From: Enterocloster aldenensis
GTDB taxonomy: Bacteria > Bacillota > Clostridia > Lachnospirales > Lachnospiraceae
Length of the DNA: 64,000 bases
Assembly: GCF_003434055.1 (NCBI RefSeq)
Contig: NZ_QVEX01000007.1
Location: 62,001 to 126,000, forward strand
Direction: 5' to 3'
The notes under the pieces were generated by a model, which did no database searches, was not told where the DNA came from, and saw only the letters and a program-made list of their open reading frames with translations. The first letter of the stretch is position 1. Every line of letters begins with the position of its first letter. Below, piece by piece: positions 1-8,583 of the stretch. Made by a program: the position numbers and the translations under genes.

Positions 1-677
1 TTGCAGGCCTTACCAGGAACAAGGTACAGTGCCTGGATGATTTTAATATACCTCTGAAACTGAGCCATACCATTACCAGGATTGCAGGAGACCAGCGGGT
101 GGAAGGCGTTTACGTGGCCCGGGTGGACGAAAACAGAAAGCCTGTGAAAGAGACGGAAGAGTACATTGCGTGCGACACGCTCCTGCTGTCGGTGGGACTG
201 ATTCCTGAAAATGAACTGACCAGAAAGGCGGACATAACCATCTCGGACATCACCAGCGGGCCTGAAGTGAACCAGTATATGCAGACCTCGGTTCCTTCTG
301 TATTTGCCTGCGGGAACGTGGTCCATGTCAATGACCTGGTGGATAACGTTACCGTGGAGAGCATGCTGGCCGGTCAATATGCTGCGCTCTATGCGGCAGG
401 GAAGCTGGAACAGAAGCAGGAGGTAAGGACCAGGACCGGGACCAATGTAAGATATATCTGTCCCCAGCGCCTCATGCCATGTGATGATGGTCAGGCAAGG
501 CTGTTCTTCCGTGTCCTGGCACCGGATATGGATGTGAGGATAGAAGCAAGATGCAATGGAAAGGTCATTGCATCCAAAAAAGAGCGCAGGGTAAATCCGG
601 GAGAAATGTGCAGCATTAAAATCCCGCTGTCTGAAGTGGATTCCGACATAGTGGTCGATGTGATAAAGGAGGCATAA
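1..677 (+). CDS. NAD(P)/FAD-dependent oxidoreductase, GlpB-like (5' end outside window)
   Basis: This is the C-terminal part of a flavoprotein. The reading frame is open from base 3, so the gene begins upstream of the window. It closely matches residues from about 195 onward of the complete paralogue at 5451-6710, sharing the motifs GLTRNKVQCLDDF, ACDTLLLSVG and FACGNVVHVND (the last is the typical FAD-contacting end of this disulfide-reductase-like fold). In the family this protein works with a GlpA-like dehydrogenase and a small DUF1667 protein in anaerobic glycerol-3-phosphate oxidation. The DUF1667 gene follows after 2 bases, so the two are co-transcribed. The electron acceptor is not evident from sequence. 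Confidence 0.88.
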   Translation, partial: AGLTRNKVQCLDDFNIPLKLSHTITRIAGDQRVEGVYVARVDENRKPVKETEEYIACDTLLLSVGLIPENELTRKADITISDITSGPEVNQYMQTSVPSVFACGNVVHVNDLVDNVTVESMLAGQYAALYAAGKLEQKQEVRTRTGTNVRYICPQRLMPCDDGQARLFFRVLAPDMDVRIEARCNGKVIASKKERRVNPGEMCSIKIPLSEVDSDIVVDVIKEA

Positions 678-679
678 CC

Positions 680-1030
680 GTGAGAAAAGAGATTATTTGT
701 ACCGTGTGTCCCATTGGATGCCACATCCTGGCAGAAGGAACAAAGGAAGAAATCACTTCCATTGAAGGATATACCTGCAACAGGGGAAAGGAGTACGGGA
801 CCCGGGAGTTCCTGCACCCGGTGAGGATCCTTACCAGTACCGTTAAAGTGGATGGGGAGGACCGTCTGGTGCCGGTCAGGTCCGACAGGCCCATTCCCAA
901 GGAATTGTTAATGGACTGCATGGCAGTGATACGCAGGACCGTGGTTAAGGCGCCGGTCAGTACATATGATATAATCATACCGGACGTGTGCGGATGCGGC
1001 GCCAATATCGTGGCCACAGGATGCGCCTGA
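680..1030 (+). CDS. DUF1667 domain protein, probable Fe-S electron-transfer subunit
   Basis: A small protein of 116 residues starting at GTG, with GGAGG seven bases upstream at the end of the preceding gene. The N-terminus carries four cysteines, C7, C10, C14 (CTVCPIGC) and C33, a pattern expected for an iron-sulfur cluster. DUF1667 proteins are usually found next to GlpA/GlpB-like flavoproteins, where they may replace the Fe-S subunit GlpC; that role is inferred from context. A paralogue lies at 6713-7117 in the second copy of this module. The protein has no membrane segment or signal peptide. Confidence 0.85.
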   Translation: MRKEIICTVCPIGCHILAEGTKEEITSIEGYTCNRGKEYGTREFLHPVRILTSTVKVDGEDRLVPVRSDRPIPKELLMDCMAVIRRTVVKAPVSTYDIIIPDVCGCGANIVATGCA

Positions 1031-1048
1031 TGGCGGGAGGGGTAAAAG

Positions 1049-1351
1049 ATGTCGGACTTGGTGAAAATCACTGTTTTAAAGAAGATGGTATTGGATGACA
1101 TAGTGGAGAAATACGCGGAAAAGCCCATTCCTGCCTGCGGTAAGTTTGAAGAGGGCGCCGTGTTCATCACGGATGGCAGGAAGGTGCCGGACGGCTTCTG
1201 TACATGGGCCTGGGCAGATATATTTAAGGATATTATTTTTGTCAGGAACCATATGGAGTGCATCGGGACCAAGGGGAAGAAATCCCAGGTAGCGTCCTGT
1301 ACGGATGGTTTCAGGCCCGTGGTGTTTTTGATTGAGCCTTATGAAGGGTAA
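1049..1351 (+). CDS. TIGR04076 family protein, function unknown
   Basis: A 100-residue soluble protein with a good ribosome site (GGGAGGGG) upstream. It resembles the TIGR04076 family of small cysteine-containing proteins, with blocks around KITVLKK, CGKFEEG and PDGFCTWAWADI. Cysteines are near residues 30, 51, 63 and 75. It lies 18 bases after the DUF1667 gene and is the last gene before a terminator, so it belongs to the upstream glycerol-type operon. No catalytic role is known to me. It could be an accessory factor of the flavoprotein complex, but that is only a context guess. Confidence 0.75.
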   Translation: MSDLVKITVLKKMVLDDIVEKYAEKPIPACGKFEEGAVFITDGRKVPDGFCTWAWADIFKDIIFVRNHMECIGTKGKKSQVASCTDGFRPVVFLIEPYEG

Positions 1352-1375
1352 CCACCGGGATGGATGAACGGATAA

Positions 1376-1411
1376 AAGGCCACAATCTTGATTAGGGATT
1401 GTGGTCTTTTT
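1376..1411. terminator. Bidirectional rho-independent terminator
   Basis: An inverted repeat pairs GCCACAATC (1379-1387) with GATTGTGGT (1397-1405). It is followed by a T-run on the plus strand and preceded by an A-run, so it can stop transcription from both converging genes (1049-1351 plus and the DeoR regulator on minus). Confidence 0.85.
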
Positions 1412-1427
1412 GCTGTTCAATGCATTC

Positions 1428-2195
1428 CTATGCCACGACAACGTCGACCCCGATGCTGCGGATGATATCCAGTTCCTTCTGGGGGGCGTTTCCGTCCGTT
1501 ACAAGGGTATCCACCTTCTGCATGGGACAGGAGACAAAAAGGGCTTCCTTTCCAAATTTACTGTGGTCCACAAGCGCGATGTTGCGGTCCGAGCAGGCAA
1601 TGAGCTGGCATTTGATATCCACCACGGCCTCGCTGAATTCCGTGATACCCTTGGGGGTAATCCCGTCGGCGCTTCCGATGAACAGGTTAATGGATGCAAA
1701 ATTGCTTAAGAAGTTCCGGGCATAGATGCCGCAGGTAACAATTTCATCCGGAGAAACCATCCCGCCGATGCAGTACACCTTGTGGCTGGTGTTTCTTGCA
1801 AGCTCGCCCGCAATCAGCAGTGAATTCGTGATGACGGACAGTCCCTTTTTCTGGCCCAGAAGCCTTGCTAATTCATATGAAGTGGTACCTATGTCCAGGG
1901 CAATGACAGAAAAATCCGGTATTAATTCCAATGCCTTGGTTGCAATACGGACCTTCTCATCATGGCATTGGTTCAGCCGTTGGTTCCAGTTATCAAGAGT
2001 GGTCAGATGCACGGTGTCAGACGGAAGACAGATACCGCCATAAACCTTTCGGATGAGTCCTGCCCGTTCCAGTGTATTGATATCCCGGCGGATGGTTTCC
2101 ATGGAGACATTAAAATGGGCTGCCAGGCTTTCCGTTTTAACGCTCTTTTCCACTGAGAGAAGTTTGATGATTTCATTTTGCCGCTGATCTTTCAT
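1428..2195 (-). CDS. DeoR/GlpR-family transcriptional repressor
   Basis: A 255-residue DNA-binding regulator. The N-terminus has the DeoR winged helix (KDQRQNEIIKLLSVEKSV, then MSVETIRRDI-like MSMETIRRDINTLE), followed by a DeoRC sensor domain that in this family binds a phosphorylated sugar or polyol. I place the start at ATG 2195 because GGAGG lies just upstream; the TTG at 2210 would put that site inside the gene. It is divergent from glycerol kinase with a 286-base gap holding both promoters, so it most likely represses the glycerol operon and responds to glycerol-3-phosphate. The effector is inferred. Confidence 0.9.
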   Translation of the reverse strand: MKDQRQNEIIKLLSVEKSVKTESLAAHFNVSMETIRRDINTLERAGLIRKVYGGICLPSDTVHLTTLDNWNQRLNQCHDEKVRIATKALELIPDFSVIALDIGTTSYELARLLGQKKGLSVITNSLLIAGELARNTSHKVYCIGGMVSPDEIVTCGIYARNFLSNFASINLFIGSADGITPKGITEFSEAVVDIKCQLIACSDRNIALVDHSKFGKEALFVSCPMQKVDTLVTDGNAPQKELDIIRSIGVDVVVA

Positions 2196-2251
2196 GGTTC
2201 CTCCAATCAATCGGAAATCTATTATTTTCCAAAATTTACTTCCTTGATATT

Positions 2252-2279
2252 ATTATAACGAAATTGCAGAAATAGTCAA
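2252..2279 (-). promoter_or_regulatory. Sigma-A promoter of the DeoR-family gene
   Basis: Reading the minus strand, TTGACT (2279-2274) and TATAAT (2257-2252) are separated by 16 bases. This would start transcription near 2245, about 50 bases before the ATG at 2195. Confidence 0.7.
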
Positions 2280-2375
2280 GAACTGGTCAGACAGCCGGGG
2301 GAGGGTGGAAATGAGCGGACTGGGTTTTATGCATTATCAACAAAATATGGTCACTAATTCTTGTAAATTATACAA

Positions 2376-2408
2376 TTGACAATATAATGACTAATTTATA
2401 TAATTAGT
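2376..2408 (+). promoter_or_regulatory. Consensus sigma-A promoter with overlapping palindromic operator for the glycerol operon
   Basis: TTGACA (2376-2381) and TATAAT (2399-2404) are both perfect and 17 bases apart. The inverted repeat ACTAATT-N5-AATTAGT (2390-2408) covers the -10 box, so a bound repressor would block RNA polymerase. Related half-sites occur nearby (ACTAATT near 2353, and two GTCATAA-like elements near 2422-2440). The obvious candidate ligand is the divergent DeoR-family protein. Confidence 0.8.
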
Positions 2409-2481
2409 TATACAAAAAATAGTCATAATATTGTCATAAAATACTATTAAATTACACAAAAAGAAGGGAGTGGGTTCAGAG

Positions 2482-3984
2482 ATGAAACGTTATTTTATCG
2501 GCATCGATCAGGGCACGACAGGGAGTACCGCGCTATTGATAGACGAAAACTGGGATGTGGTGGCCTCCAAGAATGTTGAGCATATGCAGATTTATCCAAA
2601 ACCCGGATGGGTGGAACATGATCCGGTGGAAATCTGGAACGCAATACAGACAGCGGCAGCCTCCGTGCTGAGGGAGGTTGGGGCGGAACCGGAACAGATC
2701 GTATCCATCGGCATTGACAATCAGGGTGAAACCTGTATGGTCTGGGATAAGAAGACAGGCGCTCCGGTGTACAATGCATTGGTCTGGCAGGACAGACGGA
2801 CAGCTGAATATGCGGATGAGCTGAATGGGAAATACGGAAAAATGATAACAGAAAAAACAGGCCTTGGCCCTGACGCGTATTTCTCCGCAACCAAAATCAA
2901 ATGGATTCTGGATCATGTGGAAGGAATCCGGGAGCGGGCGGAGAAGGGGGAACTGATGGCCGGCACCCTTGACTCCTATCTGATTTGGCGTTTTACAGGC
3001 GGTGAGGCTTTTATTACAGATACCAGCACTGCTTCCAGGACAATGATGATGGATTTGAAGAAGGGACAGTGGGACCAGGAGCTTCTGGATATCTATGACA
3101 TCCCGCGCAGCATTCTGCCTGAAATCACTAATTCCAGCCAGATTTACGGCTATACCACGCCGGAGACATTCTTTGGAGCCCGTGTACCCGTGGCAGCATG
3201 CATCACGGACGCGCTTGCAGCCATGCTGGCCCAGGGATGCCTGGATAAAGGTGATATAAAGACCACCTATGGAACCGGCTGTTTCATGTACATCAATCTG
3301 GGGGATACGGTCCGCTATTCACAGAATGGACTGATTACCGTTTCCTCATGGCAGGTTGACAATAAGATTAATTACGCCTTTGACGGCGGTGTATACATAG
3401 CGGGAGCAGCAGTCCAGTGGCTGCGTGACAAACTGAGGATTATCTGGAATTCCGCGGAAACAGAGAACATTGCCTCATCTGTCCAGGACACTGGCGGCCT
3501 GTATTTTGTCCCGGCCTTTTCCGGCCTGGCCGCGCCACACTGGGACCAGTATGCCAGAGGCATGATGATTGGGATTACGGGCGGGACAAGCCGCGAGCAT
3601 ATTGTCCGTGCAGTGCTTGAGAGCATTGCTTTCCAGGTTTATGATAACGCACAGGTCATGGAGCAGGATTCAGGCTACAGCTTTTCTGTGATGAAAGCTG
3701 ACGGCGGTCCGGTGGTTAACCGGTTCCTTATGCAGTTCCAGGCAGATATCCTGGACGCTGCTGTTGATGTGCCGGTTGTGACAGAGATGACTGCTTACGG
3801 CGCTGCATTTTTAGCTGCCCTTGCAGTGGGGGAATTTGACAGCATTGAGGACGTGCGGGGCTGCTGGAAATTGGGAAAACGGTATGAGCCGGGGATGGGC
3901 CGGATGGAGCGGGAATTCCGTCTGGAACAATGGCACCGTGCGGTGGAACGATGCAAGAACTGGGAAATTCCAAATAGGAGATGA
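2482..3984 (+). CDS. glpK: Glycerol kinase (FGGY family)
   Basis: A 500-residue cytoplasmic kinase that phosphorylates glycerol with ATP to glycerol-3-phosphate. The FGGY N-terminal domain starts with the phosphate-binding GIDQGTTGSTAL; the YFSATKIKWILDH block (from residue 133) matches the glycerol kinase motif YFSGTKLKWLL. The C-terminal domain has TYGTGCF and the ADGG segment. Length fits GlpK. I choose ATG 2482 since the protein then starts MKRYFIGIDQG; a GTG at 2470 is possible but touches the ribosome site. It is the first gene of a five-gene operon and is four bases from the next gene. Confidence 0.93.
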   Translation: MKRYFIGIDQGTTGSTALLIDENWDVVASKNVEHMQIYPKPGWVEHDPVEIWNAIQTAAASVLREVGAEPEQIVSIGIDNQGETCMVWDKKTGAPVYNALVWQDRRTAEYADELNGKYGKMITEKTGLGPDAYFSATKIKWILDHVEGIRERAEKGELMAGTLDSYLIWRFTGGEAFITDTSTASRTMMMDLKKGQWDQELLDIYDIPRSILPEITNSSQIYGYTTPETFFGARVPVAACITDALAAMLAQGCLDKGDIKTTYGTGCFMYINLGDTVRYSQNGLITVSSWQVDNKINYAFDGGVYIAGAAVQWLRDKLRIIWNSAETENIASSVQDTGGLYFVPAFSGLAAPHWDQYARGMMIGITGGTSREHIVRAVLESIAFQVYDNAQVMEQDSGYSFSVMKADGGPVVNRFLMQFQADILDAAVDVPVVTEMTAYGAAFLAALAVGEFDSIEDVRGCWKLGKRYEPGMGRMEREFRLEQWHRAVERCKNWEIPNRR

Positions 3985-3988
3985 GAAA

Positions 3989-5458
3989 ATGGACTATATG
4001 TCTGATATCGTAATTATCGGGGCAGGCGCCGTGGGCACTGCCATTGCACGGGAATTTTCAAAATACCAGGTGCGGGTCATGGTTGTGGATAAACGGGATG
4101 ATGTGGGGGGAGACGCCTCTAAATCCAACAGTTCCATTATCTGCAGCGGATTTGACTGTACGCCGGGCACGCTGGAGTCACAGCTGTGTGTGGCTTCGCG
4201 GGCAATGTTTGACCGGACTGCTGAGGAACTGGATATACCCTTTCGGGTCTGCGGCGCCATTATGCCCGCAATAACCCAGGAACAGATGGATATACTTCCG
4301 CAGATTTACAGGGATGCGTTTGAAAACCATGTGTATGATGTGGAATATTTATCCGCTGAGCAGATCCGTGAGATGGAGCCAGAGGTCTCGCCGGATGTAT
4401 TGGGCGGCCTTTACATTCCCAGGGACGCGGTGATAGATCCTTTTTTACTGGTAGTTGCAGAGGCTGAAAATGCAAGTGAGAACGGTGTGGAGTTCCTGCT
4501 GGACGCGGCTGTCACGGATATCAAGACGGAAAACGGCGGCATTTACGCAGTAGGGACCACCAGAGGGACAATCCGCACAAATTATGTCATCAATGCAGCC
4601 GGCCTGTTCTGTGATGAGATTGCGGGGATGGCCGGTGAAGGCGGTGATTTTGTGGTAAAACCCAGGAAAGGGCAGTTCTTTATCCTGGACAGGAATACGG
4701 AATGCAGGACATCACATATCATCTATCCCATACCAACCCCGGAAACACGCGGAAAGCTTTTGCTGCAGACCGTGCATGGCAACATGCTGCTGGGCCCCAC
4801 TGCCGAGGACCTGGAGGATAAAGAGGACCACGGTGTGACTGCCGATGAACTGGAAGGGGTCTGGCGGGACTGCAGGCGTCTGGTTCCCAACATACAGGTT
4901 AAGGATGCAATAACCCAGTACTGCGGGCTGCGTCCTAACCGCATACCGGCCGGTTATCACATTGGATTTGGTGAAAGGACCCGGGGATATTTCGGCATTT
5001 CCGGTGTACGGTCCACCGGCGTTTCCACAAGCCTTGGCATTGCAAAATATGTAGTAAGGATGTTCCAGGACGCAGGCGTGGTCCTTGAGCGGGATTACAG
5101 TTTCAATCCCAGGCGGAAGGGCATTGAACGTTTCAGTGATGCTTCCGATGAACGCAGGTCACAGCTCATTGCGGAAAATCCATTGTACGGCCGCATTGTG
5201 TGCAGGTGTGAGACGGTTACGGAGGCGGAAATCATCCAGGCTATCCACAGGCCCGTGGGCGCCAGGACAGTGGATGCAATAAAGCGACGTGTCCGTGCAG
5301 GGACCGGCAGATGCCAGGGCGGCTTCTGCGGGCCAAAGGTAATTGAAATCCTGGCGCGGGAGCTGAAGCTGCCGGCGGCAGAGGTAAGGAAGAACCTGAT
5401 GGGGTCTTATATGCTGACTGGTCAAATCAGAGAAGAAGAGAGGTGCGGCGATGCGTGA
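3989..5458 (+). CDS. GlpA-like FAD-dependent glycerol-3-phosphate dehydrogenase with C-terminal BFD [2Fe-2S] domain
   Basis: A 489-residue flavoenzyme expected to oxidise glycerol-3-phosphate to dihydroxyacetone phosphate. The N-terminus has the FAD Rossmann motif IIGAGAVGTA and a DAO fold. The C-terminus carries a BFD-type ferredoxin-like domain with cysteines C405, C407, C442 and C447 (CRC and CQGGFC). ATG 3989 has AGGAG eight bases upstream. It overlaps the next gene by eight bases, implying tight co-expression. The order kinase, GlpA-like, GlpB-like, DUF1667 resembles clusters known in Thermotoga and clostridia. Membrane attachment is not evident. Confidence 0.88.
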   Translation: MDYMSDIVIIGAGAVGTAIAREFSKYQVRVMVVDKRDDVGGDASKSNSSIICSGFDCTPGTLESQLCVASRAMFDRTAEELDIPFRVCGAIMPAITQEQMDILPQIYRDAFENHVYDVEYLSAEQIREMEPEVSPDVLGGLYIPRDAVIDPFLLVVAEAENASENGVEFLLDAAVTDIKTENGGIYAVGTTRGTIRTNYVINAAGLFCDEIAGMAGEGGDFVVKPRKGQFFILDRNTECRTSHIIYPIPTPETRGKLLLQTVHGNMLLGPTAEDLEDKEDHGVTADELEGVWRDCRRLVPNIQVKDAITQYCGLRPNRIPAGYHIGFGERTRGYFGISGVRSTGVSTSLGIAKYVVRMFQDAGVVLERDYSFNPRRKGIERFSDASDERRSQLIAENPLYGRIVCRCETVTEAEIIQAIHRPVGARTVDAIKRRVRAGTGRCQGGFCGPKVIEILARELKLPAAEVRKNLMGSYMLTGQIREEERCGDA

Positions 5459-6710
5459 ATGTGGTTGTGACATTGCGGTAATCGGTGCCGGGCCCGCGGG
5501 GCTTGCGGCAGCGGCGGCAGCAAAAAAGCAGGGGGCGGGCCGCGTCATAATGATTGAGAGGGATAGGTTACCTGGAGGAATCCTCCAGCAGTGTATCCAT
5601 GCCGGGTTCGGACTTTCCTACTTTAATGAGGAACTGACCGGACCGGAGTATGCGGGCCGGTTTGTGGAAAATGCCAGGGCGGCCGGTGTGGAACTGATGC
5701 CGGACAGTATGGTGCTCAGTATTCTTAAGGAGGGCGGCGTTATCTGCAGCAACCCGGAACATGGCATGATACGTGTCAGGGCGGGCGCCGTGGTGCTTGC
5801 CATGGGATGCCGGGAACGTACCCGTTTCAATCTCCGCATTCCCGGTACCCGGCCTGCCGGTGTCTATACGGCTGGTTCTGCCCAGCGTCTGATTAACCGC
5901 CAGAACCATATGGTTGGCAAACGGGTGGTCATCCTTGGCTCAGGGGATATCGGGATGATCATGGCCCGCAGGATGACGCTGGAGGGAGCCAGGGTTGAGG
6001 CGGTGGTGGAAATCATGGATTATCTTGCAGGCCTGACACGGAATAAGGTTCAGTGTCTGGATGACTTTTCCATTCCCCTGCTGCTTGGCCACACAGTGAC
6101 CCGTATTGAAGGGGAAAAACGTGTCAGCGGTGTGTGGATTGCCAGGGTTGATGGGAGCAGGACGCCAATCCTTTCAACGGAAACATTCATTGCCTGTGAT
6201 ACACTGCTTCTGTCGGTGGGGCTGCTGCCGGAAAATGAGCTGACACGTGCTGCCGGAATTGAAATCTCACCAGTCACCAACGGACCGGTGGTAAACCAGT
6301 ATATGCAGACTTCCCGGCCGGATGTGTTTGCCTGCGGAAACGTGGTCCATGTCAATGACCTTGCGGACAATGTATCGGTGGAGAGTGAACGCGCGGGTAT
6401 TGCAGCGGCAAAATATGTCGCGGGCCAGATACCGGTGGATGGGACGGATATCCCATGCACTGCCGGCGCGGGTGTGAGATATGTGTGTCCTCAGCATATC
6501 CTGGCAGACAGTGAGGATTGCCCTGTGCGGCTGTATTTCCGCGTCAATGCGCCGGGAGCAGGGACACGTCTGATTGCGCGCAGCGGCAAGACCGTGCTGG
6601 CATCCAGAACCGTGCCCAGGGTCAGCCCGGGAGAAATGGAGCATCTGGATTTAAACGCAGCCAATCTGGGGGGAACAGGGATTTGTGTAACAGCAGAGGA
6701 GGTGGAGTGA
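5451..6710 (+). CDS. NAD(P)/FAD-dependent oxidoreductase, GlpB-like partner
   Basis: A 419-residue flavoprotein with two dinucleotide-binding motifs: GAGPAG at residues 12-17 for FAD and GSGDIG at 163-168 for NAD(P). The later FACGNVVHVND segment contacts FAD. The protein is a paralogue of the truncated gene at the left edge. It probably passes electrons between the GlpA-like dehydrogenase and NAD(P) or an Fe-S carrier; the direction is unknown. Its start overlaps the end of the GlpA-like gene and the DUF1667 gene follows after two bases, so the three products are likely a complex. Confidence 0.87.
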   Translation: MRECGCDIAVIGAGPAGLAAAAAAKKQGAGRVIMIERDRLPGGILQQCIHAGFGLSYFNEELTGPEYAGRFVENARAAGVELMPDSMVLSILKEGGVICSNPEHGMIRVRAGAVVLAMGCRERTRFNLRIPGTRPAGVYTAGSAQRLINRQNHMVGKRVVILGSGDIGMIMARRMTLEGARVEAVVEIMDYLAGLTRNKVQCLDDFSIPLLLGHTVTRIEGEKRVSGVWIARVDGSRTPILSTETFIACDTLLLSVGLLPENELTRAAGIEISPVTNGPVVNQYMQTSRPDVFACGNVVHVNDLADNVSVESERAGIAAAKYVAGQIPVDGTDIPCTAGAGVRYVCPQHILADSEDCPVRLYFRVNAPGAGTRLIARSGKTVLASRTVPRVSPGEMEHLDLNAANLGGTGICVTAEEVE

Positions 6711-6712
6711 AC

Positions 6713-7117
6713 ATGGACCAACAGAGCATTATCTGCACGGTCTGTCCCATGGGGTGCCAGATCCATGTGGCGGGGGAAGCGGATGTGATTCAGAGCGTGA
6801 CGGGGCATACCTGCCCGCGGGGGGAAGCGTATGCCAGGGCTGAATTCATTCATCCTGTGCGTACACTGACCACCACGGTGCGGATTATGAATGCGGCAGA
6901 GCCGCTGCTTGCTGTCAGGACGGAAAAACCGGTACCGAAAACAAAGCTATTTGAATGCATGGAAGTAATACAGGGAGCGGTTTTTCACGCGCCTGTGAAA
7001 ACCCATCAGGTCCTGATTGAGGATCTGGCCGGAACCGGTGTGAATCTCATTGCCTGTACGGACAGTACCCATTGCATATGTCCGGCAGTTTCCCTCAATG
7101 AACCATGTAAACCGTAA
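6713..7117 (+). CDS. DUF1667 domain protein, second copy
   Basis: A 134-residue protein with the Fe-S-type cysteines C8, C11, C15 (CTVCPMGC) and C34, matching the copy at 680-1030 through FIHPVRTLT and the KPVPK segment. Its C-terminal tail is longer than in the first copy and adds two more cysteines. I use ATG 6713; a GTG six bases earlier is in frame. GAGGAGGTGGAG upstream is a strong ribosome site. It probably forms the electron-transfer subunit of the glycerol-3-phosphate-oxidising complex, an inference from gene order. Confidence 0.85.
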   Translation: MDQQSIICTVCPMGCQIHVAGEADVIQSVTGHTCPRGEAYARAEFIHPVRTLTTTVRIMNAAEPLLAVRTEKPVPKTKLFECMEVIQGAVFHAPVKTHQVLIEDLAGTGVNLIACTDSTHCICPAVSLNEPCKP

Positions 7118-7160
7118 CCTGCCAATCAGGTATAGGCAGCTTTAAAAGGAGGTATTGCCC

Positions 7161-8267
7161 TTGACATTTAATGATGTTATTCTTTTGATTGTAGCGGTTG
7201 GTGTCATTCTGGGAGGTACGGATAAGCTTATGGGTAATAGGTTCGGCCTCGGCGCGAAATTCGAGGAAGGCTTTCAGTCCATGGGAGGTCTGGCCCTTGC
7301 AGTAGCCGGTATCGTGGTCCTGGCCCCGGTGCTGTCTGGATGGCTGCAGCCGGTGCTGATCCCGCTTTTTGGCCTGATGAACGCGGACCCGTCCATGTTT
7401 GCTTCCATTATCGCCAATGATATGGGCGGTTATTCCCTGGCTGTTTCCCTGGCCCAGGATTATGAAATCGGCCTGATGTCCGGATGTATTACCGCGTCCA
7501 TGCTGGGATGCACGTTGGTTTTCTCGCTTCCGGTGGGGCTGGGCCTGATTGAAAAAGAGGACCGGGTTTACTTTTTCCAGGGACTGCTGATCGGTCTGGT
7601 AACCATTCCCGTGGGCAGTATCCTTGGGGGGATTGCGGCTGGTTTTGATGTGACGAAAGTGCTGATTAACAATATTCCCATTGTGATATTTTCCCTGCTG
7701 CTGGCCCTTGGCCTGAAATTCGCGCCAAATGCAATGAACAGGGGCGCCGGCGCCTTTGGGACCTTTATTGGATGGCTTGCCATTATCGGGATAATCATTG
7801 GTTCATTCACGCATCTGACAGGTATCACGGTGCCGCTGTTTGGCAATGCCGGTACAATCATGTCAGGTATGGAGATTGTTGCCAGCATTGTCATAGTCCT
7901 GTGCGGCATCCTGCCTGTGTTGGAACTGCTGACGCGGGCGCTGGACAAAGTGCTGAATGCGTTCGGAAGGCTGCTGGGAATCGATGCCGTATCCGCCGGG
8001 GGCCTGATATTCACATTGGCTAATTCGGTTCCTGTGTATGGCATGATTAAAAAAATGGGCCGCCGCGGGAAGGTAATCAATGTGGCCTGGCTTGTCCCTG
8101 CAACCGCTGCGCTGGGAGACCATCTTGGCTTTACCGCAGGCGTTGAGCCGGAGATGATTACACCTATGATTGTGGGCAAGCTTGCTGCCGGTATCTGCGC
8201 GGTTGTGATTGCATGTATCATGACACGGTCGTGGAAGGGGGAGAAAGCGGCTGTGGCGGCGGAATAG
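7161..8267 (+). CDS. EutH-family permease (ethanolamine/polyol transporter candidate)
   Basis: A 368-residue integral membrane protein with about ten hydrophobic segments. It resembles EutH, the ethanolamine permease family: FEEGFQSMGGLALAVAGIVVLAPVL, the NADPSMFAS and NDMGGY motifs, and SLPVGLGLIEKEDR are all typical. The start is TTG 7161 with AAGGAGG eight bases before it; a TTG at 7155 is too close to that site. No other eut gene is present. It is the last gene of the glycerol kinase operon, which lacks a GlpF facilitator, so glycerol or a glycerol-containing compound is a reasonable substrate hypothesis. A terminator follows. Confidence 0.85.
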   Translation: MTFNDVILLIVAVGVILGGTDKLMGNRFGLGAKFEEGFQSMGGLALAVAGIVVLAPVLSGWLQPVLIPLFGLMNADPSMFASIIANDMGGYSLAVSLAQDYEIGLMSGCITASMLGCTLVFSLPVGLGLIEKEDRVYFFQGLLIGLVTIPVGSILGGIAAGFDVTKVLINNIPIVIFSLLLALGLKFAPNAMNRGAGAFGTFIGWLAIIGIIIGSFTHLTGITVPLFGNAGTIMSGMEIVASIVIVLCGILPVLELLTRALDKVLNAFGRLLGIDAVSAGGLIFTLANSVPVYGMIKKMGRRGKVINVAWLVPATAALGDHLGFTAGVEPEMITPMIVGKLAAGICAVVIACIMTRSWKGEKAAVAAE

Positions 8268-8315
8268 GCAATGGATGTGGTATGGCAGTTGTCTGGTTAT
8301 GTGATTAAAAATAGT

Positions 8316-8367
8316 AATGCGGTATGCGTCCCGTCTTCCGGGGCACATACCGCATTTACCGTTTTTT
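8316..8367 (+). terminator. Rho-independent terminator of the glycerol operon
   Basis: An 11-base stem pairs AATGCGGTATG (8316-8326) with CATACCGCATT (8346-8356), followed by TACCGTTTTTT. The rest of the 316-base gap to recQ holds the recQ promoter and otherwise nothing I can assign. Confidence 0.85.
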
Positions 8368-8512
8368 ATCGACTATTGTAATCCGCCTGTACATCCGTTA
8401 TAATGATTCTGCCCTTGTTTTCTTAAGGCAACAGTTCTGTAGCATCCATATCTTTATCAGCCGGCATATTGCCCGGAATCCATATAAGCCCCATCAGAAA
8501 AAATATTATCAC

Positions 8513-8541
8513 TTGAAGTCAAAATCAAACTCCCATATAAT
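8513..8541 (+). promoter_or_regulatory. Sigma-A promoter of recQ
   Basis: TTGAAG (8513-8518) and TATAAT (8536-8541) are 17 bases apart. Transcription would begin near 8548, giving a leader of about 36 bases to the ATG at 8584. Confidence 0.65.
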
Positions 8542-8583
8542 GAAAGGTATTAGCAAAACACATTTTCACAGAAGGAATGGCAA

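Noticed and set aside
3821..3988. Longer N-terminus for the GlpA-like gene
   Set aside because: The extension overlaps glycerol kinase in another frame, and ATG 3989 has a good ribosome site just before a standard FAD motif.
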